Assembly (NCBI GenBank): GCA_015767355.1
Contig: JADWMH010000076.1
Location: 1 to 9,058 of the forward strand
Direction: 5' to 3'
Length of the DNA stretch: 9,058 nucleotides
Source: Gammaproteobacteria bacterium
Lineage (GTDB): Bacteria; Pseudomonadota; Gammaproteobacteria; Chromatiales; Chromatiaceae
In this document: in pieces, positions 1 through 6,464 of the stretch
How the letters are laid out: every line of letters begins with the position of its first letter
Position numbering within the stretch: position 1 is the stretch's first letter
Made by a program: the position numbers and the translations under genes
The notes under the pieces: generated by a model
Told to the model about the DNA's origin: nothing
Seen by the model: only the letters and a program-made list of their open reading frames with translations
Databases searched by the model: none

Positions 1-60
1 CCCTGGATTCCGGCTACCGGATCAAGTCCGGCACAGGCCCCGCCGGAATGACGTATCCTG
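1..60. repeat. Palindromic intergenic repeat, possibly cut by the window edge
   Basis: Inverted arms ATTCCGGC (7-14) and GCCGGAAT (42-49) enclose a second small dyad, CCGGATCAAGTCCGG (18-32). The outer arms are followed by GACG. This resembles the dispersed proteobacterial repeat whose arms read TGGATTCCGGC and GCCGGAATGACG; the resemblance is recognised from memory and was not searched. The repeat may continue to the left of position 1. It probably forms a stem-loop in any transcript running in from the left. No coding signal was seen in it. Confidence 0.7.
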
Positions 61-139
61 GAGTTTTGCAAGAAGCTCTACAGTGCTTTATTTCCTACTC
101 TTCCGGTAGTAATTCATCGCCATCCGGGGTTGCTGTCAA

Positions 140-148
140 TGCTATACT
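140..148 (+). promoter_or_regulatory. Candidate extended -10 promoter for the outer-membrane protein gene
   Basis: TGCTATACT at 140-148 matches an extended -10 element (TGn followed by TATAAT with one mismatch). No convincing -35 box lies 16-18 bases upstream, which is tolerated by extended -10 promoters. Transcription would begin near 155, about 35 bases before the ATG at 190. A second weaker -10-like box, CATAAT, lies at 158-163. The call rests on sequence match only. Confidence 0.4.
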
Positions 149-189
149 TGCAAGTTGCATAATTCTCTAAAATACAAACAGGTAACTTC

Positions 190-1149
190 ATGAATATCAC
201 TACAACGATTCCCGGGCTCGTCCTTGCTGCAGGTCTCTGTGTCGCAGCAACCCAGGCGCAGGCGCTTGGAAGACCGTCCACTGGCGCCCAGTATGCGCAA
301 CTGCTCTCTTTTTCAAACGCGCCGGGTATTGGAGGCTCTTCATTTACAGTAGATGAAGATCTGGGCGATGTTGACTATGACATCTGGAAAATCCCGCTGC
401 AGCACGAATTTGATGTCGATGGCTGGGACGGCAAACTGATACTGCGTGGAACCCTCAGTTATATGACGGTAGACCAGGGTCAGCGCTGGCTGCCGGGCGA
501 TAGTTCGGAAGTGATTGACTCAGAGTGGAAATCCTATGGGGGCAGTATCGGCGCAGGCGTGCGCGTACCGCTGGGTAAAGGTTTCTCCTTTATTCCGGCG
601 TTGGGTTTTGGACTTGCCAGTCTTGAAAACAATGCTGACTTCAAAGGAACGCTGACGAATGAGCGCATTAAACCTATCGCTGACGGAACCCAGTATAACT
701 GGGATATGAATGCCACCATCTTCACCGGAGCTCTCGGACTCTCATACATAAACGATATCGGCAATGATTTCGATCTGGATGCTTCAGCCTATTATACCTA
801 CAGCTATGTCTCATCATTCGACAGCAGCACTGATTTCCAGGACATTGGTGATTCGACAAATATTCTTAACTTCAGGGCTGATATCGGTCACCCGTTGGGC
901 TTTTCCATAGCCGGCTATCCCATGGACGGTGTGCTGCACCTGGGGAATACCACTTTTGTTGGTTCCAACAGTGATGTGCTGGGATTCAGCTACTTCAACG
1001 AAGTGGGTTTTTCCCTGCGCACCAATCCGCAGAAACTTGCGACACAACTACATGTGCCTTTTTCTGTCAGCAGTCTCAGCGTGGGTGTCAATGCCATCTT
1101 CGGTGATGACATAAGCGGCTGGAGTATGCTCTTCGGTTATAAGTTCTAG
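190..1149 (+). CDS. Exported outer-membrane beta-barrel protein
   Basis: A 319-residue protein with an N-terminal signal peptide: the hydrophobic run PGLVLAAGLCVAA is followed by a likely signal peptidase I site after AQA (residues 23-25). The n-region has no basic residue, which is unusual. The mature part is rich in Gly, Asp, Ser and aromatic residues with alternating polar and apolar positions, as in transmembrane beta-strands. It ends in MLFGYKF, a terminal Phe as in the BAM-recognised beta-signal of outer-membrane proteins. The length suits a barrel of about 10-12 strands. It could belong to the solitary autotransporter-type barrel family of gammaproteobacteria, but I could not confirm this. 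The start is supported by AGG at 180-182, about 7 bases upstream. The exbB-like gene begins 24 bases downstream, so cotranscription is likely. Substrate and function are unknown. The barrel assignment is fairly firm; the family is not. Confidence 0.8.
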   Translation: MNITTTIPGLVLAAGLCVAATQAQALGRPSTGAQYAQLLSFSNAPGIGGSSFTVDEDLGDVDYDIWKIPLQHEFDVDGWDGKLILRGTLSYMTVDQGQRWLPGDSSEVIDSEWKSYGGSIGAGVRVPLGKGFSFIPALGFGLASLENNADFKGTLTNERIKPIADGTQYNWDMNATIFTGALGLSYINDIGNDFDLDASAYYTYSYVSSFDSSTDFQDIGDSTNILNFRADIGHPLGFSIAGYPMDGVLHLGNTTFVGSNSDVLGFSYFNEVGFSLRTNPQKLATQLHVPFSVSSLSVGVNAIFGDDISGWSMLFGYKF

Positions 1150-1173
1150 TCTGAATTAGAGAGGGCTTGCGGA

Positions 1174-1782
1174 GTGTTCGAACTGGTTCGTGCGGGCGGT
1201 TGGCTGATGGCGCCGATACTGCTTTGTTCCGTGATTGCACTGGCGATCATTATTGAGCGTTTTATCGCATTGCGGCGTACGCGCGTTATTCCCCACAATG
1301 TCGTGCAGAATGTCTACAGGGAGTATAAACAGGCGACATTGACCCCTGACTACATCAACTCGCTGCATGATAAATCACCGATGGAGCAGATCCTTGCGGC
1401 GGCGTTGTGGAACCGGAACCAGCCTCGCAGTGTGATGAAGCAGGCGATTGAAGAGACCGGACGGCAGGTGACCCATGGTCTGGAACGCTACCTCGGCGGG
1501 CTTGCCACCATTGCAGATATTGCGCCGCTGCTGGGACTGCTTGGAACCGTTCTTGGCATGATCTCGGTGTTTGCTGAGATTGTTTCGGCTGGCGTCGGCA
1601 ATCCCGGTGCGCTTGCAGGCGGGATCTCACAGGCGCTGATTACAACCGCGGCTGGTCTCTCTGTCGCAATTCCGGCCATGCTATTCCATCATTTCCTGGC
1701 GGAAAAGGTTGATGAACTGCTGCTCGATATGGAGGAGAAGGCGGTGCAGATGGTTGATGTTTTGCATCGGAGCAATCACTAG
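1174..1782 (+). CDS. exbB: MotA/TolQ/ExbB-family proton channel subunit
   Basis: A 202-residue inner-membrane protein of the ExbB/TolQ family. With its ExbD/TolR partner it uses the proton gradient to energise TonB- or TolA-type proteins. Membrane segments fall at residues 9-33 (GWLMAPILLCSVIALAIIIE), about 107-135, which contains the family core APLLGLLGTVLGMI, and about 150-175 (ISQALITTAAGLSVAIP). The family arrangement of one N-terminal and two C-terminal helices around a cytoplasmic loop is complete. The GTG start gives the usual N-terminus MFELVRAGGW and has a purine-rich stretch at 1159-1165. The stop overlaps the next gene's GTG by one base (TAGTG), indicating translational coupling. 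No tonB is present here. Genes of this type next to lpxK are annotated ExbB-like, but whether it serves TonB or another partner cannot be told from sequence. Confidence 0.92.
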   Translation: MFELVRAGGWLMAPILLCSVIALAIIIERFIALRRTRVIPHNVVQNVYREYKQATLTPDYINSLHDKSPMEQILAAALWNRNQPRSVMKQAIEETGRQVTHGLERYLGGLATIADIAPLLGLLGTVLGMISVFAEIVSAGVGNPGALAGGISQALITTAAGLSVAIPAMLFHHFLAEKVDELLLDMEEKAVQMVDVLHRSNH

Positions 1783-2210
1783 TGCTCCTGCGGGCACGTC
1801 CTAGAAAAACACCGAGGGTCAATCTTACGCCCCTGATCGATGTTGTGTTTCTGCTGCTGATTTTTTTCATGGTTTCAACCACATTTAGAGATTCGGCCCG
1901 CATCAAGGTCGTGCTCCCCTCGATAGAGACACAAGAGCCTGAAGATCAACACTCTATAGAGCTCACTATACAGGTCGCTGCAGACGGCATGATGTCGGTC
2001 AATGATCGCGAGCTCGCCAAACCCTCTCCTCTATTACTGAAACGGGCGATTGCCGATGTCGCCATGGGGAAGAGGGATATTCCTGTTATTGTCAAAGTCG
2101 ATAGAAATGCGCCATTCCAGGCTGTCATGACTGTGATGGATGTTGCTGCGCAGCTTGGTCTGGACAAGCTCACGTTTCCCGGAAGAAAGCTGGTGCAGGA
2201 AGAGGAGTAG
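1782..2210 (+). CDS. exbD: ExbD/TolR-family biopolymer transport protein
   Basis: A 142-residue partner of the preceding channel subunit. It has a short basic cytoplasmic N-terminus (RARPRKTPR), one transmembrane helix at about residues 15-33, and a periplasmic domain of about 105 residues. The helix carries the family motif NLTPLIDVVFLLLIFFMV. Asp20 matches the essential protonatable Asp of ExbD (Asp25 in E. coli). The C-terminal part, with VDRNAPFQAVMTVMDVAAQLG, matches the ExbD/TolR periplasmic fold, in which this helix precedes the last strand. Translation starts at GTG 1782, sharing one base with the exbB stop, so the two subunits are probably made in coupled amounts. A 100-base gap follows before lpxK, wider than elsewhere in the block. 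Confidence 0.93.
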   Translation: MLLRARPRKTPRVNLTPLIDVVFLLLIFFMVSTTFRDSARIKVVLPSIETQEPEDQHSIELTIQVAADGMMSVNDRELAKPSPLLLKRAIADVAMGKRDIPVIVKVDRNAPFQAVMTVMDVAAQLGLDKLTFPGRKLVQEEE

Positions 2211-2266
2211 GGGGCACACAAATGATGGTGCAATGCGCGGAACTTATTGACACCCTACGGATTTAC

Positions 2267-2300
2267 TTGTCATCTCGACGCAGGAGAGATCTTACTTTCG
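2267..2300. repeat. Short palindromic repeat in the exbD-lpxK gap
   Basis: The stretch has arms ATCTC (2272-2276) and GAGAT (2286-2290) inside a GTCATCTCGAC ... GGAGAGATCTT context. This resembles a widespread bacterial intergenic repeat of the form GTCATTTCGA...GAGAAATCTT; the resemblance is from memory. A related half copy, GTCATTTCGAC, lies at 8814-8824. The repeat ends just before the lpxK ribosome site. Confidence 0.5.
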
Positions 2301-2310
2301 GGAAGTCTGC

Positions 2311-3309
2311 ATGAAGACACCTGACTACCTGTGGAAACCCCGGCATCCGCTGGCGCTGTTGCTCTCCCCCTTGTCGCTGCTGTTTTTGCTCATCTCCATG
2401 CTGCGAAGAGCGGCTTACCGGTTGCATCTGAAAAAGGTGTATCGTGCTCCTGTAGCAGTCATCATCGTTGGCAATATCAGTGTGGGAGGGACAGGAAAAA
2501 CTCCTCTTGTGATCTGGCTGTGTCACTATCTCACTCGCATTGGCTATCATCCGGGGGTGGTGCTGCGTGGCTATGGAGGCGCAGCCACGCAAGGGCCTCA
2601 ACAAGTGATGGCTGACAGCGATCCTGAAGATGTCGGTGATGAATCTGTCGTCATAGCGTCGGAAACAGACTGCCCGGTGTATGTGGATCCGGATCGCTCC
2701 GGGGCTGTCAGGGAGTTGCTCAGGCGCCACCCGTGTGACGTAATTATCTCTGATGATGGTTTGCAGCACTACGCACTGGCGCGGGATGTGGAAATAGCAG
2801 TCATCGATGGTAAACGCCGCTTTGGAAACGGCATGTTGCTTCCGGCAGGTCCCCTGCGTGAACCCGTATCGCGGCTGCGCACGGTTGATTTTGTGATCAT
2901 GAACCAGCTCTGTACTCCAGGATATCACTGTATACGTCTTTCTCCCGGAGATCTCACCAACCTTGCCACGGGGGAAGTGCAGCGTATCGAAGAGATGAAC
3001 GGTCACAGGGTGCATGCTGTCTCGGGTATTGGTAATCCGGGGCGTTTTTATGAGTTGCTTACCGATGCCGGTATGCAGGTCGAGGAACACAGCTATCCTG
3101 ACCATCACAACTTTACTGCTGCTGATATCGAGTTCGATGACGATCTGGCAGTTATCATGACTGCTAAAGATGCAGTAAAATGTCGACATTATGCGACTGA
3201 CAGGCACTGGTATCTGAAGTTGAGAGTGCAGCCCTCTGCAGACTTCATACGCCAGTTCACCTCAACCCTGATGCTGAAAGCAAACATGAAACGGAATGAT
3301 AATGGATAA
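2311..3309 (+). CDS. lpxK: Tetraacyldisaccharide 4'-kinase (lipid A 4'-kinase)
   Basis: LpxK phosphorylates the 4' position of tetraacyldisaccharide-1-phosphate to make lipid IVA, acting at the inner face of the cytoplasmic membrane. The 332 residues match the usual length (E. coli 328). Visible are an N-terminal hydrophobic membrane anchor (about 14-32), the P-loop GNISVGGTGKTP (54-65), RGYGG (86-90), the acidic motif DDGLQHY (148-154), RRFGNGMLLPAGPLRE (169-184), DHHNF (264-268, holding a His of the active-site region) and MTAKDAVKC (283-291). These are the family landmarks in the correct order. The ATG start has GGAAG about 6 bases upstream. The end overlaps the next gene by 8 bases if that gene starts at 3302. 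In many gammaproteobacteria msbA lies directly before lpxK; it does not here. Confidence 0.97.
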   Translation: MKTPDYLWKPRHPLALLLSPLSLLFLLISMLRRAAYRLHLKKVYRAPVAVIIVGNISVGGTGKTPLVIWLCHYLTRIGYHPGVVLRGYGGAATQGPQQVMADSDPEDVGDESVVIASETDCPVYVDPDRSGAVRELLRRHPCDVIISDDGLQHYALARDVEIAVIDGKRRFGNGMLLPAGPLREPVSRLRTVDFVIMNQLCTPGYHCIRLSPGDLTNLATGEVQRIEEMNGHRVHAVSGIGNPGRFYELLTDAGMQVEEHSYPDHHNFTAADIEFDDDLAVIMTAKDAVKCRHYATDRHWYLKLRVQPSADFIRQFTSTLMLKANMKRNDNG

Positions 3310-3487
3310 AAAACTCCTCGATATACTGGTATGCCCCCTGTGCAAGGGAAAAATGAGCTATGACAAAAAGGCGTCCGAGCTGATCTGTCCTGTTGACCGG
3401 CTTGCCTATCCTGTACGCGATGGCATCCCGATGATGCTGGCAGTCGATGCGCGAAAACTTCCTGCAGACGAAGAGATCTCTGCATGA
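3302..3487 (+). CDS. ycaR: YcaR/Trm112-like small zinc-binding protein
   Basis: A 61-residue protein closely resembling E. coli YcaR (about 60 residues, Trm112p-like, UPF0434). Cys11 and Cys14 (CPLC) and Cys29 (ICPVD) lie at the same places as in YcaR, and the family motif YPVRDGIP follows at 36-43. Its biochemical role in bacteria is not settled; the eukaryotic relative Trm112 is a methyltransferase activator. I chose ATG 3302 (MDKKLLDILVCP, the family's usual N-terminus, with GGA at 3293-3295) over the in-frame ATG at 3296, whose GGA would be too close. It overlaps lpxK by 8 bases and kdsB by 4 (ATGA). The order lpxK-ycaR-kdsB is the same as in E. coli apart from ycaQ, which is absent here. 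Confidence 0.92.
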   Translation: MDKKLLDILVCPLCKGKMSYDKKASELICPVDRLAYPVRDGIPMMLAVDARKLPADEEISA

Positions 3488-4245
3488 TTGATTTTCATAT
3501 CGTCATTCCCTCGCGATATGGATCGTCCCGCCTGCCGGGAAAACCGCTGCTGCAGATTGGTGATCTCCCCATGGTGATGCATGTGGTGCAGCGCGCCAGC
3601 GAGAGCGGCGCAGCCAGTATCACAGTGGCAACGGATGATGAACGTATTGCCGGCATCGCATCAGCTGCCGGCGTGGATGTCTGCATGACTGCAGCTGACC
3701 ATCCCAGCGGCACTGACCGGCTGGCAGAGGTCGTGGAGAAAATGGACTGGGATGACGACGCGGTCATTGTCAATCTGCAGGGAGACGAACCACTCATGCC
3801 ACCACGCCTGCTGCAGCAGGTTGCTGCGAATCTCCAGGAAAATCCCGCAGCCAGTATCGCGACACTCTGCACGGAAATCACACAGCAGCAGGAGCTCTTC
3901 AACCCAAATGCTGTCAAGGTGGTGATGGATCGCAGTGGTTTTGCCCTCTATTTCAGCCGCGCGCCGATCCCCTGGTATCGTGACGGTTTTGCACTTGAAA
4001 AGAGAGAGCAGCCGCAGATGCTGCAGCACTATCGGCATCTCGGCCTCTATGCCTACCGCGCCGGCTTTCTCAGGCGCTTCAGCAGCTGGCAGCCTGCGCC
4101 TGTGGAGCAGTGCGAAGCACTCGAGCAGCTGCGTGCACTGTGGATGGGAGAGAAGATACATGTCGCAGAGGCGCTCGAGACTCCTCCAGCCGGCGTCGAT
4201 ACACAAGAGGATCTGCAGCGGGTGAGGGCGGCTCTCAGCCACTGA
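3484..4245 (+). CDS. kdsB: 3-deoxy-manno-octulosonate cytidylyltransferase (CMP-Kdo synthetase)
   Basis: KdsB joins CTP and Kdo to make CMP-Kdo, the activated sugar that WaaA adds to lipid IVA, the product of the LpxK step. The 253 residues match the family (E. coli 248). Motifs run in order: nucleotide-binding IPSRYGSSRLPGKPL (8-22), ATDDERI (49-55), HPSGTDRL (73-80), and NLQGDEP (97-103) with the metal-binding Asp101. Further on are YFSRAPIPW and HLGLYAYR, and the QCEALEQLR segment near the C-terminus. The cytoplasmic location fits the absence of a signal or membrane helix. Its ATG overlaps the ycaR stop (ATGA), so translation is probably coupled. No gene follows for about 120 bases, and kdsB appears to end this block. 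Confidence 0.97.
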   Translation: MIDFHIVIPSRYGSSRLPGKPLLQIGDLPMVMHVVQRASESGAASITVATDDERIAGIASAAGVDVCMTAADHPSGTDRLAEVVEKMDWDDDAVIVNLQGDEPLMPPRLLQQVAANLQENPAASIATLCTEITQQQELFNPNAVKVVMDRSGFALYFSRAPIPWYRDGFALEKREQPQMLQHYRHLGLYAYRAGFLRRFSSWQPAPVEQCEALEQLRALWMGEKIHVAEALETPPAGVDTQEDLQRVRAALSH

Positions 4246-4365
4246 ATAGAAAGTAGGCAGTCATCAGTAGGCAATTTGCAGCAAATGCATCCATCTCCCT
4301 TTAGGAGATGTCCCCTCATCCTAACCTTCTCCCCAGGGAGAAGGGACTCTCAACCGGGCATGAAA
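4246..4365. repeat. Composite repeat region between kdsB and the CYTH gene
   Basis: Three repeat-like elements sit in tandem. Two AGTAGGCA copies lie at 4252-4259 and 4266-4273. A hairpin follows with arms CATCTCC (4292-4298) and GGAGATG (4304-4310) and loop CTTTA. A perfect hairpin has arms CCTTCTCCC (4325-4333) and GGGAGAAGG (4336-4344) and a two-base loop; its flanks read CCTCATCCTAA and GGGACTCT, as in a common dispersed proteobacterial repeat. No T-run follows either stem, so neither is a standard intrinsic terminator, although they may protect the kdsB 3' end or lower readthrough. Confidence 0.7.
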
Positions 4366-4367
4366 AC

Positions 4368-4835
4368 ATGGCGCAAGAGATAGAGTTGAAATTCCTTGTT
4401 TGCAATGACAGCTGGCGTGATGCGGTCAGCAAAGAGATCCGCATGCGCCAGGGATTTCTGTGTGATGGTTTTGAGCGCTCCATGCGTGTGCGCACTGAGA
4501 ATGACAGGGCATTTCTGAATATCAAGCGCTCCACGGATGGAATTCATCGACTCGAGTATGAGTATGAAATACCCTTTGATGAAGCGCAGGAGATGCTGGA
4601 TTACGTCGCCCTGCAGCCGCTCATCGAGAAGGTTCGCTATCTGATTCCGGCCGGTGAGTATGAGTGGGAGATCGATTGCTTTTCAGGTGAGAACGAAGGT
4701 CTGATCGTTGCAGAGATCGAACTGCCATCAATCGATGTTGATTTTGAAAAGCCCTCCTGGCTGGGGAAGGATGTCTCCGATGACTTTCGTTACTACAATG
4801 TCTCCCTGCGCGAAATGCCCTATTCAAGGTGGTGA
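4368..4835 (+). CDS. CYTH-domain triphosphate tunnel metalloenzyme
   Basis: A 155-residue single-domain CYTH protein. Such proteins form an eight-stranded tunnel that binds triphosphates with divalent metal; small bacterial ones act as inorganic triphosphatases, while others are class IV adenylate cyclases or thiamine triphosphatases. The signature EIELKF (Glu4, Glu6, Lys8) is the ExExK motif. The tunnel residues follow as paired charges: MRVR (Arg40, Arg42), Lys53, EYEYE (63-67), KVR (88-90), EID (101-103), AEIEL (115-119), and DDFRYYN (138-144) near the end. Length and layout are like the short triphosphatase of Nitrosomonas, so tripolyphosphatase is my first guess. The start is ATG 4368; the longer reading from 4308 would translate a repeat. 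There is no clear ribosome site. The lipoprotein gene follows about 40 bases on, possibly in the same transcript. Confidence 0.9.
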   Translation: MAQEIELKFLVCNDSWRDAVSKEIRMRQGFLCDGFERSMRVRTENDRAFLNIKRSTDGIHRLEYEYEIPFDEAQEMLDYVALQPLIEKVRYLIPAGEYEWEIDCFSGENEGLIVAEIELPSIDVDFEKPSWLGKDVSDDFRYYNVSLREMPYSRW

Positions 4836-4874
4836 ATGACCTCGAAAAAAATCAATTGTTTCGAGTATTGATTG

Positions 4875-6464
4875 ATGCGCTTCGCAAGCTCAGCACATCC
4901 TATGTTTGGCAATTGGTTGCGTTGCAAGGCAGCGCCATCAATGGGTTGTCTGGTTTTGGTGTTGCTGCTTGTGGGTGGATGCGACTCTTCCCCGCCGTCC
5001 CATATCCGCTTTGGTGTGCAGAGCCTGCCGGTGAATTTTGATCCCCGCTATGCCACTGACGCCGCTTCCGAGCGCGTCAATCATCTGCTCTACCGCGGCC
5101 TGGTGCGTTTTGATCAGGATCGGCGTGCAATCCCTGACCTCGCGCAGTGGAGCAGAACACAGCCAAACCTCTATCGCTTCAGACTGCTGGATCAACCCCT
5201 GTTTGATGATGGAAGCAGGCTCGGTATGCAAGATGTTGCTGCAACCTATGAGGCAATTCTTGATCCTCAAAAGCACTCTCCGCATCGTTCGACGTTGTCG
5301 GTGATCGAGGAGATCAGGGTGGTGGATGATACGACGCTGGAGTTTGTTCTCAAACGCCCCGATCCCTTTTTCCCCTCCTACCTGGTGACAGGCATCCTGC
5401 CTGCAGGCCTGCTTGACTCCGTGCATGACTTCTCGCAACAGCCTGTCGGCAGCGGGCGTTTCCGCTTGCTGGAGAGGAATGCATCCCGCCTCCTGTTGCA
5501 GCGCAAAAGCGACCGGCAGAAAATTGAGCTGGTGCTGGTCAAGGATCCGGCGATTCGCGTGTTGAAGCTGCTGCAAGGTGAAATCCAGCTGATGCAGAAC
5601 GATCTCTCTCCGTCACTGGTGGAGTATCTCTCCCTGCAGCCGGAGGTTGAGTTGTCAACGACACCAGGCAGTAATTTCACTTACCTGGGATTCAACCTCG
5701 AGGATCCGCTGACAGCAGATCATCGCATCCGTGAGGCCATCGCTCATGCGATTGACCGTGAGGCGATTCTCCATTACGTCTTTCATGATCGTGCCCGCCC
5801 CGCCGATGCGCTTTTTCCTCCGGAGCACCAGCTGGCTGACAGGAGTATGAAGACAATTTTGTACGATCAGCAGCATGCGCGTGATCTGCTGTCACAGGCA
5901 GGCTATGATCTACAGCATCCGCTGCGGCTCACCTATAAAACCTCCAGTGATCCCTTTCGTCTGAGGTTGGCAACCATTATCCAGCATCAGCTTGCGGAGG
6001 TCGGAATCGAGGTGGTGATCAAGAGCTATGACTGGGGCACCTTCTTCGGCGATATCAAGAGCGGCAATTTTCAGCTCTACAGCCTTACCTGGGTGGGGAT
6101 CAAAACACCCGATACCTTCCGCTATATTTTTCACAGTGACTCCATTCCGCCGGCAGGCGCCAATCGCGGCAGATATCGCTCACAGCAGGTTGATAGGCTG
6201 ATAGAATCAGCGGAGGCGCAGACGCAGATCGAACAGCAGATTTTTCTCTACCAACAGCTGCAAAGACACTTGTTGTCTGAATTGCCCTATGTGCCGCTGT
6301 GGTATGAAGACCAGCTGGTTGTCTATCGCCATCAGCAGGTGGCGGAGTACAGGGCAACAACCGATGGGAATTATGATGCACTTGAGCAGATCCAATGGAT
6401 AGAGTCACACAACCGCACAGAGACAAGCAGCAAATCATCATCAGCATCAGCAGGCAGCAACTGA
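4875..6464 (+). CDS. Family 5 peptide/oligopeptide-type solute-binding lipoprotein
   Basis: A protein of about 529 residues of the DppA/OppA (SBP_bac_5) class, which captures peptides or similar ligands in the periplasm for an ABC importer. The N-terminus has basic residues, the hydrophobic run GCLVLVLLL, and the lipobox VGGC followed by DSS; an Asp after the Cys often signals retention in the inner membrane. The mature domain shows family features: a NFDPRYATDAAS start, YRGLVRFD, the VAATYEAILDP segment, GSGRFRLLER, LLQGEIQLM, YLGFNL, REAIAHAIDREAIL, and near the end FRYIFHSDS and LPYVPLWYED. The start is uncertain. ATG 4875 and ATG 4902 (giving a more usual 26-residue signal) both lack a clear ribosome site, while TTG 4872 and ATG 4941 are less likely. 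No permease or ATPase gene adjoins it, so it probably works with a transporter encoded elsewhere. Its last 23 codons overlap the next gene. Confidence 0.92.
   Translation: MRFASSAHPMFGNWLRCKAAPSMGCLVLVLLLVGGCDSSPPSHIRFGVQSLPVNFDPRYATDAASERVNHLLYRGLVRFDQDRRAIPDLAQWSRTQPNLYRFRLLDQPLFDDGSRLGMQDVAATYEAILDPQKHSPHRSTLSVIEEIRVVDDTTLEFVLKRPDPFFPSYLVTGILPAGLLDSVHDFSQQPVGSGRFRLLERNASRLLLQRKSDRQKIELVLVKDPAIRVLKLLQGEIQLMQNDLSPSLVEYLSLQPEVELSTTPGSNFTYLGFNLEDPLTADHRIREAIAHAIDREAILHYVFHDRARPADALFPPEHQLADRSMKTILYDQQHARDLLSQAGYDLQHPLRLTYKTSSDPFRLRLATIIQHQLAEVGIEVVIKSYDWGTFFGDIKSGNFQLYSLTWVGIKTPDTFRYIFHSDSIPPAGANRGRYRSQQVDRLIESAEAQTQIEQQIFLYQQLQRHLLSELPYVPLWYEDQLVVYRHQQVAEYRATTDGNYDALEQIQWIESHNRTETSSKSSSASAGSN

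Noticed and set aside
2247..2275. Perfect -35 box TTGACA in the exbD-lpxK gap
   Set aside because: No acceptable -10 box lies 16-18 bases downstream (TCATCT at the 17-base spacing), so I do not call a promoter there.
2263..3207. Long minus-strand open frame of 314 codons
   Set aside because: It lies antisense to lpxK, whose motifs are unmistakable. The translated minus-strand protein shows no recognisable domain and fits a shadow of the + strand codon pattern.
3661..4242. Minus-strand frame of 193 codons over kdsB
   Set aside because: It is antisense to a well-conserved gene, has no recognisable motif, and its composition is that of a shadow frame.
4292..4344. Hairpins after kdsB as an intrinsic terminator
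   Set aside because: The stems are good but neither is followed by a T-run, and they match dispersed repeats better than terminators.
4308..4367. Twenty-residue N-terminal extension of the CYTH protein
   Set aside because: The ATG at 4308 is in the arm of a hairpin, and the translated extension (PHPNLLPREKG) is a known artefact of reading through a dispersed repeat. The ExExK motif falls at the usual place from ATG 4368.
4829..5041. Seventy-codon + strand frame after the CYTH gene
   Set aside because: It runs in another frame across the lipoprotein signal region and has no domain. The lipoprotein frame explains the sequence better.
4938..5576. Minus-strand frame of 212 codons over the lipoprotein gene
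   Set aside because: It is antisense to a clear family 5 binding protein and shows no domain or ribosome site of note.
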